Shown here piece by piece: positions 1-6,654 of a stretch of 8,676 bases of DNA. How positions within the stretch are numbered: position 1 is the first letter of the stretch; every line of letters starts with the position of its first letter. The position numbers were made by a program, and so were the translations under genes. This stretch comes from CAYRML01 sp964425485 (GTDB lineage Bacteria; Bacillota; Dehalobacteriia; UBA4068). The stretch lies in assembly GCA_964425485.1 (NCBI GenBank), contig CAYRML010000057.1, positions 1 to 8,676 on the forward strand, in the 5' to 3' direction. The notes under the pieces were generated by a model. The model was not told the origin of the DNA, did not search any database, and was given only the letters and a program-made list of their open reading frames with translations.

Positions 1-16
1 AAATTATTATTTTTTT

Positions 17-583
17 TCATTTTTCCTCAGCATCTTCTTCCGTATGTTCTGGCTCATTGTTTTTATCCTCGTCAGGCGACGGTTTTTGTAATTTTTCCCT
101 CAATTTTTTGCTATAAGCGCTGCTTTTGAGACCTAGATCCCAAAAAGCGCTTGCCGATCCATAAAAAGCATCGGAAAAAGCCTTGCCCGGCCAATGAAAG
201 ATCAAAAGCATCTTCCTCGATCCTTTTTTGCCTTTTGGCGGCGCTTCTGACAAAAGCTGGGCAATTTTTTGGCCCTTGGACCGACAATTTTTTATTGGCA
301 AACGGGAAAAATCCATCCTCAAATAAGCATGATAGATAACAAAGCCTACCAGCAAGAAAAAGATCAGCAGCAGCCTGGTGCCGCCAGGTGTCAAAAAGTA
401 CCAGAAAGCAAATAAAAGCGCCCAGGCTACTAACCAAAACAAGAAATCGAACAGCCCTAAAACTATGGCTTTTTTCCGCCAGCGACGGGAAAAATTACGA
501 TAAAAATCAAATAAGAGCCCCAAGATAATGCCGCAAAGCAAAGAGGCTAGCAAGACCCAACATTGATATATTATAAACTGCAT
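17..583 (-). CDS. yabQ: YabQ-like sporulation membrane protein
   Basis: Predicted 188-residue integral membrane protein. Three hydrophobic segments are visible at about residues 3-25, 41-63 and 68-88. They are followed by a basic region (about 93-165) and a very acidic C-terminal tail rich in Glu and Asp (170-188). In Bacillus subtilis YabQ is a mother-cell protein in the membranes around the forespore, needed for the spore cortex; that role is known for the family and not shown here. The identity rests on the N-terminal membrane layout with a FDFYR-type motif after the first helix, and on position directly after rqcP and yabP. The ATG is 13 bases after the yabP stop, so the pair is very likely cotranscribed. 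A G-rich stretch with GGGGG and GGGAG lies just upstream. The usual next gene, divIC, is not visible; only 16 bases remain before the window edge. Confidence 0.85.
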   Translation of the reverse strand: MQFIIYQCWVLLASLLCGIILGLLFDFYRNFSRRWRKKAIVLGLFDFLFWLVAWALLFAFWYFLTPGGTRLLLIFFLLVGFVIYHAYLRMDFSRLPIKNCRSKGQKIAQLLSEAPPKGKKGSRKMLLIFHWPGKAFSDAFYGSASAFWDLGLKSSAYSKKLREKLQKPSPDEDKNNEPEHTEEDAEEK

Positions 584-596
584 CTCTCCCGACCCC

Positions 597-878
597 CTAT
601 TTGAGGATGCGCTGCAAAAGACCTTTACTCTTACCTTTCATGCTTCTTTCGTCTTTACTTTTTTTATATTCCAAAGACTGGACAAATCCCTGGATAACTA
701 TCTGCTGACCATCCAACTGCAACTGGCTGATATGCAGATCTTCTCCATTCACCTGCAAATCCCCCATATTGGTAACCAAATATATAGCGGAAGAATCAAA
801 ATTCTCCACGCTCAAGACCCCCTCCAAATTCAGCGTTTCTCTGTCTATAAGCGTCAGTTTCTGTTTTTCGGATTCCAT
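597..878 (-). CDS. yabP: YabP/YqfC-family sporulation protein, YabP type
   Basis: Small 93-residue soluble protein. It starts with a charged stretch and then the LTLIDRETLNLEGVLSVENFD segment typical of the YabP/YqfC family. Beta-rich sequence follows, with the pattern of a G-D-L-x-V-x-G-E-D-L-H-I turn at about residues 39-50, and a basic C-terminus. Family members are sporulation proteins made in the mother cell under sigma-E; yabP mutants of B. subtilis are defective in coat/cortex assembly. The start is supported by AGGAGGTGA four bases upstream of the ATG. YabP is preferred over YqfC because the gene lies between rqcP (yabO) and yabQ, the conserved order. It is separated from rqcP by a terminator and has its own candidate sigma-E promoter, so it probably opens a separate sporulation transcript with yabQ. 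Confidence 0.9.
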   Translation of the reverse strand: MESEKQKLTLIDRETLNLEGVLSVENFDSSAIYLVTNMGDLQVNGEDLHISQLQLDGQQIVIQGFVQSLEYKKSKDERSMKGKSKGLLQRILK

Positions 879-913
879 CTTCTCACCTCCTGCGCAAAAG
901 CTCTTTATAGCTT

Positions 914-942
914 AAAATATGAGCCAAAGACCAGCTTTATGA
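914..942 (-). promoter_or_regulatory. Candidate sigma-E promoter for yabP-yabQ
   Basis: On the minus strand the sequence reads TCATAAA, 14 bases, then CATATTTT. The sigma-E consensus of Bacillus is roughly KMATAWT at -35 and CATAYAMT at -10, with a 14-15 base spacer. The -35 fits well and the -10 matches six of eight positions. A transcript would start near 907 and run about 29 bases to the yabP ATG, including the ribosome binding site. It sits just downstream of the rqcP terminator, as expected for an independent sporulation unit. The -10 is imperfect, so this is a motif-based inference. Confidence 0.5.
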
Positions 943-946
943 CAAT

Positions 947-976
947 AAAAACCTCCTGCTGTCAGCAAGAGGTTTT
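947..976 (-). terminator. Rho-independent terminator after rqcP
   Basis: On the minus strand AAAACCTC pairs perfectly with GAGGTTTT. An inner TGCT/AGCA helix is separated from it by one mismatch and closed by a three-base loop. The stem runs into a five-T tract. It lies 14 bases past the rqcP stop and just upstream of the yabP promoter candidate, so it separates the lemA-DUF2207-mazG-rqcP unit from yabP-yabQ. Confidence 0.8.
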
Positions 977-989
977 GGTAAATATTTTT

Positions 990-1265
990 TTAAATCAATT
1001 CTTCTTTTTCCTTAAGCCGCACATCGCTTATGACGCGATATAGGCTGTCGGCCTCATTGGCCCTTATGGTTTCCGCGATGGCCAGCACTTCCACTTCCAG
1101 ACGGCGGCTGCCATAACTGACATGTAGCATATCCCCGACTTTGACTTCGCTGCCGGCTTTGGCCGGACGGCCGTTGATACTGATACGGCCGGCATCACAT
1201 ACTTCTTTGGCTACTGGCCGCCTTTTGATGATGCGGGAAACTTTCAGATACTTGTCCAAGCGCAA
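990..1265 (-). CDS. rqcP: RqcP (YabO), S4-domain ribosome-associated quality-control factor
   Basis: 91-residue S4 RNA-binding protein related to Hsp15. The S4 fold spans about residues 1-60, with the family signature MRLDKYLKVSRIIKRR at the N-terminus, then CDAGRISINGRPAK and VKVGDML. In B. subtilis RqcP (formerly YabO) binds the 50S subunit carrying a stalled peptidyl-tRNA and works with RqcH to add C-terminal alanine tails that mark the nascent chain for degradation. The start codon is TTG at 1263-1265, chosen because the conserved MRLDKYLK motif begins there and GAGGAG stands nine bases upstream. The C-terminal 30 residues are charged and may make further rRNA contacts. The gene follows mazG by 26 bases and precedes a terminator, so it is probably the last gene of the operon. 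Confidence 0.93.
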   Translation of the reverse strand: MRLDKYLKVSRIIKRRPVAKEVCDAGRISINGRPAKAGSEVKVGDMLHVSYGSRRLEVEVLAIAETIRANEADSLYRVISDVRLKEKEELI

Positions 1266-1291
1266 AATATATCACTCCTCAATTTATTGCC

Positions 1292-2071
1292 TTATCGCTT
1301 TTGTTCTTTTTTGGCCTGCTGCCACATCGCTTCCAGCTCGTCCAAGGAAGCATCGGCCCAATCTATGCCTTTATCGGCTAAACAATCTTCAATATAATTG
1401 AAGCGTTCTATGAATTTTTTGCTGGCAAAACGCAAACAATCCTCACTGTCCAAAGATAAAAAGCGTGCCACATTAACCATAGAAAATATGGCGTCCCCTA
1501 ATTCTTCTCTCTGTTCCTCCGCAGTCCTGGCCGCGTGTAATTCGGCCAATTCCTCTTCCACTTTCTGCCAAGGGCCATCCACCAATGGCCAGTCAAAACC
1601 AACTCTGGACGCCTTATCCTGCACTTTTTGCGCCAAAAGCAATGCCGGCAGATTATAATTGACCTGCATCAAACGCCGTTTTTGTTCAGAAGATTTTTCC
1701 TTGGCTTTTATAGCCTCCCATTGGCTCAGAACAGCGGTAGAATCTTTGGCCGCTTCATCGCCAAAAACATGCGGATGCCGGCGTATCATTTTCTGGCTGA
1801 TGCCGCGCACCACATCATCGATGGTGAAGCGGCCCTCTTCCGCAGCGATCTGGGCATGGAATACTACCTGTAAAAGTAAGTCTCCCAGTTCATCACAGAT
1901 ATCATCATCATTTCCTTTTTCCAGAGCGTCTAAAACCTCATAGGTTTCTTCTATTAAGTATCGCTTCAACGTCTGGTGGTCCTGCTCCCTATCCCAAGGA
2001 CAGCCGTCGGGCGCACGTAAATCCGCCATAATCTTTAACAATTGCTGCCAATATTCACCGCTTTTCATCAT
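1292..2071 (-). CDS. mazG: Nucleoside triphosphate pyrophosphohydrolase MazG
   Basis: 259-residue all-alpha NTP pyrophosphatase with two MazG domains. The first has GCPWD (about 23-27), EETYE (41-45) and DELGD (60-64), giving the metal-binding EExxE...ExxD set. The second repeats it with EELAE (173-177) and EELGD (189-193), so both sites look intact. MazG hydrolyses NTPs, including damaged or non-canonical ones, to NMP and pyrophosphate, and in E. coli also affects (p)ppGpp responses. Length matches E. coli MazG (about 263). The N-terminal tetrapyrrole-methylase-like domain found in Bacillus YabN is absent. The frame is open up to a GTG at 2077, but that codon overlaps the AGGGAG ribosome binding site (2077-2082). 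The adjacent ATGs at 2071 and 2068 (five and eight bases from it) are better starts. Thirty-three bases separate it from the DUF2207 gene upstream. Confidence 0.93.
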   Translation of the reverse strand: MMKSGEYWQQLLKIMADLRAPDGCPWDREQDHQTLKRYLIEETYEVLDALEKGNDDDICDELGDLLLQVVFHAQIAAEEGRFTIDDVVRGISQKMIRRHPHVFGDEAAKDSTAVLSQWEAIKAKEKSSEQKRRLMQVNYNLPALLLAQKVQDKASRVGFDWPLVDGPWQKVEEELAELHAARTAEEQREELGDAIFSMVNVARFLSLDSEDCLRFASKKFIERFNYIEDCLADKGIDWADASLDELEAMWQQAKKEQKR

Positions 2072-2104
2072 CAACACTCCCTAATTTGGGCAAAATTTTA
2101 TGTT

Positions 2105-4546
2105 CTACCAGGAGCCGCCACCGCCGCCTCCGGAGCCGCCGCCGGAGAAACCGCCGCCTCCGAAACCACCGCCGCCGCCAAAGCCACCACCGAATCCGCC
2201 GCCAGATCCGCCTTCCGGTCTGGGGATGGATGTCATGCTGTGCTGGGCACTATGCAGTGTATGATTGAGGCTGGATATTAAAATTACCATACTGAAGGTA
2301 TCCCATCTGTCACTGCGATACCAATCGGGCGGTTCCATAGTCAAATCGGCAAATTTCTTGGCCAGGACATCTGTAACGCCTAAGGCCAAGGCAAAAGGTA
2401 AGATATTATAAAAATAATATGGATCTTCTTTGATCAAGGCTTCCATTTTTTCCTTTTCCACATCACGCAAAAAATTACGGAAGCCCAGAACTCTTTCCAA
2501 TATATTTTGCCCATAATCCGTACGTCTATTGATGAACGGCGACCAGAAAATCAGCAGCAACAACTCACCTACAACAGCTGCCGCGGCAATTGGCCGCACA
2601 TAATCGGCGGAGGTAAGTGTGAATAAAATAAAGCACATCAAGCAAGCAATGGCTATGATCACTATCAGCATCAGCACACTCTTTGCTTTATGCCTTTTAT
2701 ACCAGTTTTTCATCACGCTCAAAACAAAAGCCCTGAGAGCAAAGACCAGCGCAAACATAAATACGCTCACAACCACAGCAATCATTAGCGCGATCGAAGA
2801 ACCACTGCTGTAATAATTGGCAAAAAAGATGAGGAAAAAGACAGGCACCATACCGATGACCATGGCTAAATATGACATAGCTTTGGATTTCTTTTCCAGT
2901 AAAGGTTTAGAAACGGTAAATTCCGTTGCCACCGCCTGTTTGATATTGCCAATATGGGCAAAATAGGATTGCTTCAGATCAGATTCACGTACGGAATCAT
3001 CCTGGCCCAGTTGCCACAATCCGGCAAAAGCACGTTTTTCATATTCCGTATGTCCCTCATCAAGCTCGCTCTTTTTATATAAAGTAAATGTTTTGCGATT
3101 TTCCTCGATATATAAATGACCCTGCGAAGCCCAATAAAAAATCAGTGACGTTGCATCCCGGTCATTGGCCGTATAGTCGATGATATAGCCGATCTGTGCC
3201 GGATTTAAGCCGTCAGGCGGATAGAATTCCACTGGCGGCACCAGTTTTTTATCCCTACCAAAACGGTTGAACAACAGCGCTGTAATCAGCAAAGAAATCG
3301 CGACCAATACTATCAGCAGATAATCACTGGCGGCCATTTTCTTAGCAAAATAAGCTTGCGGGAACAGAGCGCTGAAACTTATGCCCTCATACGGCAAAAG
3401 CTCCTCCGTTGTCTCGATCAACAATATGTCATCGGCCAAAGAGGCGGACAAGCCCTGTTGATCAGCGCCGGTCAAAGAATATGTATAATTTTGTGGCGTC
3501 GTTGGAAAATGGATGGCCACAGTCGCTTTTTTGATATGAGTATCCCAGGCCCCGACCAGCAGATCCAGGCCGGCATAATCATAACTAGCCTCTTTTTCTA
3601 GAGGCAGGATCAGCTGATAATTGAATACCAGCTTGGCGCTTTGGCCGGTCTTGCCTCCTAAGGCATTAACATAGATAGCGCTATCAGCAAAATCGGCAGA
3701 GCCGAGCCCCTCATAGCTGAAATTTTTCACAGCTGCGATCTTTCTGCTTTGATAAGGCAAATAGTAAACGATGCTGTTCGTATCTTGATTAAATTTGATA
3801 TCGATTGTTTCCGTGACGGTAAAATTGCGCTCCTCATCCAAAATAATATCCATATCATAATTATTGATCAGATAAGGATACTGTTTTTCCTGAGCCTGGC
3901 TGAAGACCCCTTGCGGCATTTCTACCATCAAAGTGATGGCCTGATATGGGGACATGGCCCAGTTATTACTAATGTGCATCTTGTTGCCGCTTAAGGCCAC
4001 CTTAACCTTGTCGGCCCCCCCTGTTTCGCCATAGGAACCAACATTGACCGTATAATCCAAAACCTGGTCTGTGGGCAGATTGATTGTGATATCAACATTT
4101 TCTATAGTGGTATCCCATTCGCTGCCGATCAAATCCAGATAGAGCCAATCGGATTGGCTGTCGGCATCAGCCCAATGCCGCAAGGTATAGCTGATGGTAT
4201 AAGTTTTGTCGCCATTAATATAGCGATCGGGATCACCGATACGTATGTCCAGATAATTGCCGTATTTTTCCAAGGAGAAAGGATCGCCGACTACTTGTAC
4301 ATCCGTTATCGAATATTCTTCCAAACTGCTTTGTTGTGGTATACTACGGATGATACCTCTTCTGTCCTCGCTAAAAGTCAGATCTATTGTTTCCGTTATA
4401 TCATAGGAACGATCCTTGTTGACCTGCACATCTACCTGATAATTATCGATGATGAAAGCCTCGGCCGCCAGTGCAGCCGGCGCCAAGCCAAGAACAATTA
4501 TCAGTGTCGCCAACACGGTGATAAATATAGATAAATTTTTTTTCAC
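2105..4546 (-). CDS. DUF2207 family membrane protein with duplicated ectodomain and Gly-rich tail
   Basis: 813-residue envelope protein of unknown function, longer than typical DUF2207 proteins (about 550-650). A signal peptide spans about residues 1-28, cleaved near ALA-AEA. Two homologous extracytoplasmic domains follow, about 33-209 and 227-400. Both begin with an I-x-N-Y-x-(V/M)-D pattern, then TETID, and later share L-D-L-(I/L)-x-x-x-W-D-T. A membrane helix is at about 407-426, then a cytoplasmic VPPVEFYPPDGLNPAQIGYI segment characteristic of the family. Hydrophobic segments lie at about 558-577, 583-609, 623-645 and 648-671, then the LRDVEKEKMEALIKEDP motif and a C-terminal glycine-rich tail (779-813). 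The GTG start has GAGGAGG eight bases upstream and directly precedes the signal peptide. It lies 23 bases after lemA, a common partner of DUF2207 genes, which suggests a joint membrane function. The duplication explains the extra length. Confidence 0.9.
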   Translation of the reverse strand: MKKNLSIFITVLATLIIVLGLAPAALAAEAFIIDNYQVDVQVNKDRSYDITETIDLTFSEDRRGIIRSIPQQSSLEEYSITDVQVVGDPFSLEKYGNYLDIRIGDPDRYINGDKTYTISYTLRHWADADSQSDWLYLDLIGSEWDTTIENVDITINLPTDQVLDYTVNVGSYGETGGADKVKVALSGNKMHISNNWAMSPYQAITLMVEMPQGVFSQAQEKQYPYLINNYDMDIILDEERNFTVTETIDIKFNQDTNSIVYYLPYQSRKIAAVKNFSYEGLGSADFADSAIYVNALGGKTGQSAKLVFNYQLILPLEKEASYDYAGLDLLVGAWDTHIKKATVAIHFPTTPQNYTYSLTGADQQGLSASLADDILLIETTEELLPYEGISFSALFPQAYFAKKMAASDYLLIVLVAISLLITALLFNRFGRDKKLVPPVEFYPPDGLNPAQIGYIIDYTANDRDATSLIFYWASQGHLYIEENRKTFTLYKKSELDEGHTEYEKRAFAGLWQLGQDDSVRESDLKQSYFAHIGNIKQAVATEFTVSKPLLEKKSKAMSYLAMVIGMVPVFFLIFFANYYSSGSSIALMIAVVVSVFMFALVFALRAFVLSVMKNWYKRHKAKSVLMLIVIIAIACLMCFILFTLTSADYVRPIAAAAVVGELLLLIFWSPFINRRTDYGQNILERVLGFRNFLRDVEKEKMEALIKEDPYYFYNILPFALALGVTDVLAKKFADLTMEPPDWYRSDRWDTFSMVILISSLNHTLHSAQHSMTSIPRPEGGSGGGFGGGFGGGGGFGGGGFSGGGSGGGGGGSW
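2108..2212 (-). repeat. GC-rich glycine-codon repeat encoding the Gly-rich C-terminus
   Basis: Low-complexity stretch of GGN codons interrupted by Phe and Ser codons, encoding the last 35 residues of the DUF2207 protein. It is far more G+C-rich than the rest of the window, with many closely spaced GG and GGCGG runs on the coding strand. Glycine-rich tails of this kind are common at DUF2207 C-termini, so this is probably a real protein feature and not an assembly artefact. The tract could expand or contract by slippage. Confidence 0.85.
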
Positions 4547-4569
4547 TGTCTAGGCCTCCTCAAGCAACA

Positions 4570-5145
4570 TCATTGTTTATAGGAAAAATCTACTTTGACA
4601 TTCTCTTTTTCAGCCTCGCTGTCCAATTGGAAATAGACAAAAGGCTTAAACTTGAACATAGAAGCAACTATATTGGAGGGAAATACTTCTCTTTTGGTAT
4701 TGAAAGTCTTGACATTCGCATTATAATATTTACGGGCTTGGGCCAGATCCGTTTCTATGACTTGCAATTGTCTTTGCAAATCAAGAAACTGGGTGTCCGC
4801 TTTTAAAATTGGATAATTTTCTGCCAGGGCAAACAACCTGCCCAAAGCCCCTGTCAGCATATTTTCATTGGCAATTTTTGTTTCTGTAGAAGCATTGGTC
4901 TGCTCAACCGCTTGATTACGGGCTTCTATGACATCAGATAAGGTCTGCCTTTCATGCGCAGCATAGCCTTTTACTGTCTCTACCAGATTCGGAATCAAAT
5001 CATAACGTTTTTTCAAATAAACATCAATAGTGGCAAAAGCTTCTTCCACCCTGTTACGAAGAGTTATAAAGCCATTGTATGCAGCAATCAACCAAATAAC
5101 TATAACAGCCACGATAATGACAACAATGAGAAGAGCTATTAACAT
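4570..5145 (-). CDS. lemA: LemA family membrane protein
   Basis: 191-residue protein with one N-terminal membrane anchor (about residues 2-22), then AAYNGFITLRNRVEEAF. The family core, VYLKKRYDLIPNLVETVKGY, lies at about 42-61. A long alpha-helical region (62-140) and the AR-K-YYNANVKTFNT motif follow, with a C-terminal segment ending in hydrophobic and charged residues. LemA proteins are extracytoplasmic helical proteins of unknown biochemical function; in many Bacillota and Actinobacteria they sit beside a DUF2207 or TPM-domain gene. The ATG start is preceded by AAAGGAGG at seven bases. It is the first gene of the leftward operon and its stop is 23 bases before the DUF2207 start. A TATAAT on the minus strand at 5191-5196 could be the -10 of its promoter, but I see no good matching -35. 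Confidence 0.95.
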   Translation of the reverse strand: MLIALLIVVIIVAVIVIWLIAAYNGFITLRNRVEEAFATIDVYLKKRYDLIPNLVETVKGYAAHERQTLSDVIEARNQAVEQTNASTETKIANENMLTGALGRLFALAENYPILKADTQFLDLQRQLQVIETDLAQARKYYNANVKTFNTKREVFPSNIVASMFKFKPFVYFQLDSEAEKENVKVDFSYKQ

Positions 5146-5286
5146 ATAAAAACCTCCTTTTGCTCATAATATCTCAACTACATTAATACTATTATAATAA
5201 TATTTCTATTTTACTTTTTTTAATCCTGTTTTCTACCACTTCTTTTATTATCTTCGGCAATTTTTTCAAGATTTGCTCATTTCTTT

Positions 5287-5317
5287 TGCATATTTTGGTA
5301 TTTCAAACGGCATAATA
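5287..5317 (+). promoter_or_regulatory. Candidate sigma-G promoter for spoVT
   Basis: TGCATA, 18 bases, then CATAATA. The forespore sigma-G consensus of Bacillus is about TGMATA at -35 and CATNNTA at -10 with a 17-18 base spacer, so every defined position matches. Transcription would start near 5323, about 24 bases before the ATG and just ahead of the TAGGAGG ribosome binding site. spoVT of B. subtilis is transcribed by sigma-G, so position and biology agree. Confidence 0.75.
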
Positions 5318-5346
5318 TCAGCAACAACCAAAATAGGAGGTTCGCC

Positions 5347-5919
5347 ATGAAAGCAACAGGAATAGTAAGAAGAATCGACGATTTAGGTCGTGTAGTTATC
5401 CCTAAAGAGATCCGCCGTACCATGCGGATCAGGGAGGGCGATCCCTTGGAAATATATATTGGGCCGGAGAACGAGATTATACTGAAAAAATATTCTCCCA
5501 TCGCTGAATTGGGGGATTTCGCCAAGGAATATGCCCAATCTATCAATGAAAGCCTGGATAAAATTGTTCTGATCAGTGATCGTGACAATATTATTGCCGT
5601 CAGCGGCATGCCAAGAAAGGAATTTATTGGCAAAGCTATCGGGATTCTGGTGGAAAGATCCATGCAGGAGAGACGCAGCTTTGTCAATGATTATACAGGT
5701 CAAAATCAATCCAGTCAGGAAGGCAGCATCATCGCTGATGACAGCGGTCAGGATCAATACCGTTTCAGCGGCGAAGTTATTTATCCCATCATAAATCAAG
5801 GCGACCCCATCGGTACAGTAATCATCTGCACTAAAGACCAGTCATCACCTATCGACAAAATGGAAATCAAAATTGCAGAAACTGCAGCCGCTTTTTTAGC
5901 CAAGCAACTAGAGCAATAA
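5347..5919 (+). CDS. spoVT: Stage V sporulation protein T, AbrB-type transcription regulator
   Basis: 190-residue DNA-binding regulator. The AbrB swapped-hairpin domain occupies about residues 1-50, beginning MKATGIVRRIDDLGRVVIPK and continuing through EIRRTMRIREGDPLEIYIG. A linker helix (about 53-68) leads to a GAF-like sensor domain (about 72-187). In B. subtilis SpoVT is a forespore tetramer that activates or represses sigma-G-dependent genes and influences germination. Length is a little above the usual 178; the extra residues seem to be a polar loop rich in Gln, Ser and Asp near 117-137. The start is fixed by TAGGAGG six bases upstream and by the conserved N-terminus. A consensus-like sigma-G promoter precedes it and a strong terminator follows, so it is probably monocistronic. 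It is transcribed away from the mazG-rqcP-yabPQ block, unlike the co-directional arrangement in Bacillus. Confidence 0.95.
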   Translation: MKATGIVRRIDDLGRVVIPKEIRRTMRIREGDPLEIYIGPENEIILKKYSPIAELGDFAKEYAQSINESLDKIVLISDRDNIIAVSGMPRKEFIGKAIGILVERSMQERRSFVNDYTGQNQSSQEGSIIADDSGQDQYRFSGEVIYPIINQGDPIGTVIICTKDQSSPIDKMEIKIAETAAAFLAKQLEQ

Positions 5920-5953
5920 AAAAAAGGCCAGCATCAGTGCTGGCCTTTTTTTT
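5918..5953 (+). terminator. Rho-independent terminator after spoVT
   Basis: GGCCAGCA and TGCTGGCC form a perfect eight-base stem around a TCAG loop, flanked by eight A and followed by eight T, so up to 16 pairs can form. It begins at the spoVT stop codon. Confidence 0.95.
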
Positions 5954-6088
5954 ATTTATCACTTATGGCAAATACGGATTATATGAAAATTTGTTGCATA
6001 ACCGCCCCCATTTATAAATTTAAAATATTATATAATTTGAGAAACTTTTTTCGATTAATTGTGTCTGAAAAAAAAGGGGATAAATATC

Positions 6089-6592
6089 ATGAAAAAATAC
6101 TTAATTACCGTTGTCTGTCTTATACTGGCAATATTACTATTATCTGGCTGCAACAATCAAAAGTCCTCAGCTGAAAATATGCTGGTCAATGCTTATATGG
6201 CAGTTATAGATGATATACTGTATATTGAAGACCCAGGTTTGAATCATGATATAAAAATCATAGCCCTAGATACGACTCAAATGAACAATCTGTTGGAAGA
6301 AGAAAAAGCCGCTCTTTTGGCACAAATATCTGAAAAATATGGATTAACCGTGCTGGATTCGACTTATGACGAATTAATGGCACAAGGCCTGATAGATGAA
6401 GAAAATTTATATTTTACAGAAGGCATATTAGTGACGATAGAACATCCGGTATATGATGAAGCCACACAATGCCTGTCCTATGGCATCAGCAAATGGCGCA
6501 GCGGCTTGGGCGCCTATGGCTCCGATGACGCTACAGCGCAATATAAAAACGGCATTTGGCAGATAGAGAAAAAAAATAGCTGGATCAGCTGA
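6089..6592 (+). CDS. Unrecognised small lipoprotein
   Basis: I do not recognise this gene. The product is 167 residues with a type II signal peptide: MKKYL, a hydrophobic run (about 5-18), and a lipobox LLSGC with Cys at position 21. It would therefore be lipid-anchored on the outer face of the membrane. The mature part is acidic, with a helical stretch (about 64-84) and a C-terminal region containing KWRSGLGAYG (135-144) and YKNGIWQI (152-159), which looks like a compact alpha/beta domain ending in a beta hairpin. The ATG is preferred over an upstream in-frame TTG (6059) because GGGGA lies eight bases before it and the signal peptide begins there. It stands alone between the spoVT terminator and a terminator shared with ilvA. 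A TATAAT at 6031-6036 may be its -10, without a clear -35. No function is proposed. Confidence 0.85.
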   Translation: MKKYLITVVCLILAILLLSGCNNQKSSAENMLVNAYMAVIDDILYIEDPGLNHDIKIIALDTTQMNNLLEEEKAALLAQISEKYGLTVLDSTYDELMAQGLIDEENLYFTEGILVTIEHPVYDEATQCLSYGISKWRSGLGAYGSDDATAQYKNGIWQIEKKNSWIS

Positions 6593-6606
6593 TCGCGCGC
6601 TTTAAT

Positions 6607-6642
6607 AAAAAGCACCAACCTTGGCAAAAGTTGGTGCTTTTT
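6607..6642. terminator. Bidirectional terminator between the lipoprotein gene and ilvA
   Basis: AAAAAGCACCAAC and GTTGGTGCTTTTT form a perfect 13-base-pair stem around a ten-base loop. A-rich and T-rich flanks on both sides let it work for the plus-strand lipoprotein gene and for ilvA converging from the right. Confidence 0.93.
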
Positions 6643-6654
6643 ATTTATAATAGC

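Noticed and set aside
4154..4534. 126-codon open frame on the plus strand
   Set aside because: Lies wholly inside the signal peptide and first ectodomain of the DUF2207 gene on the other strand; no ribosome binding site and no recognisable protein features.
5383..5799. 138-codon open frame on the minus strand
   Set aside because: Antisense shadow of spoVT, which has promoter, ribosome binding site and family motifs.
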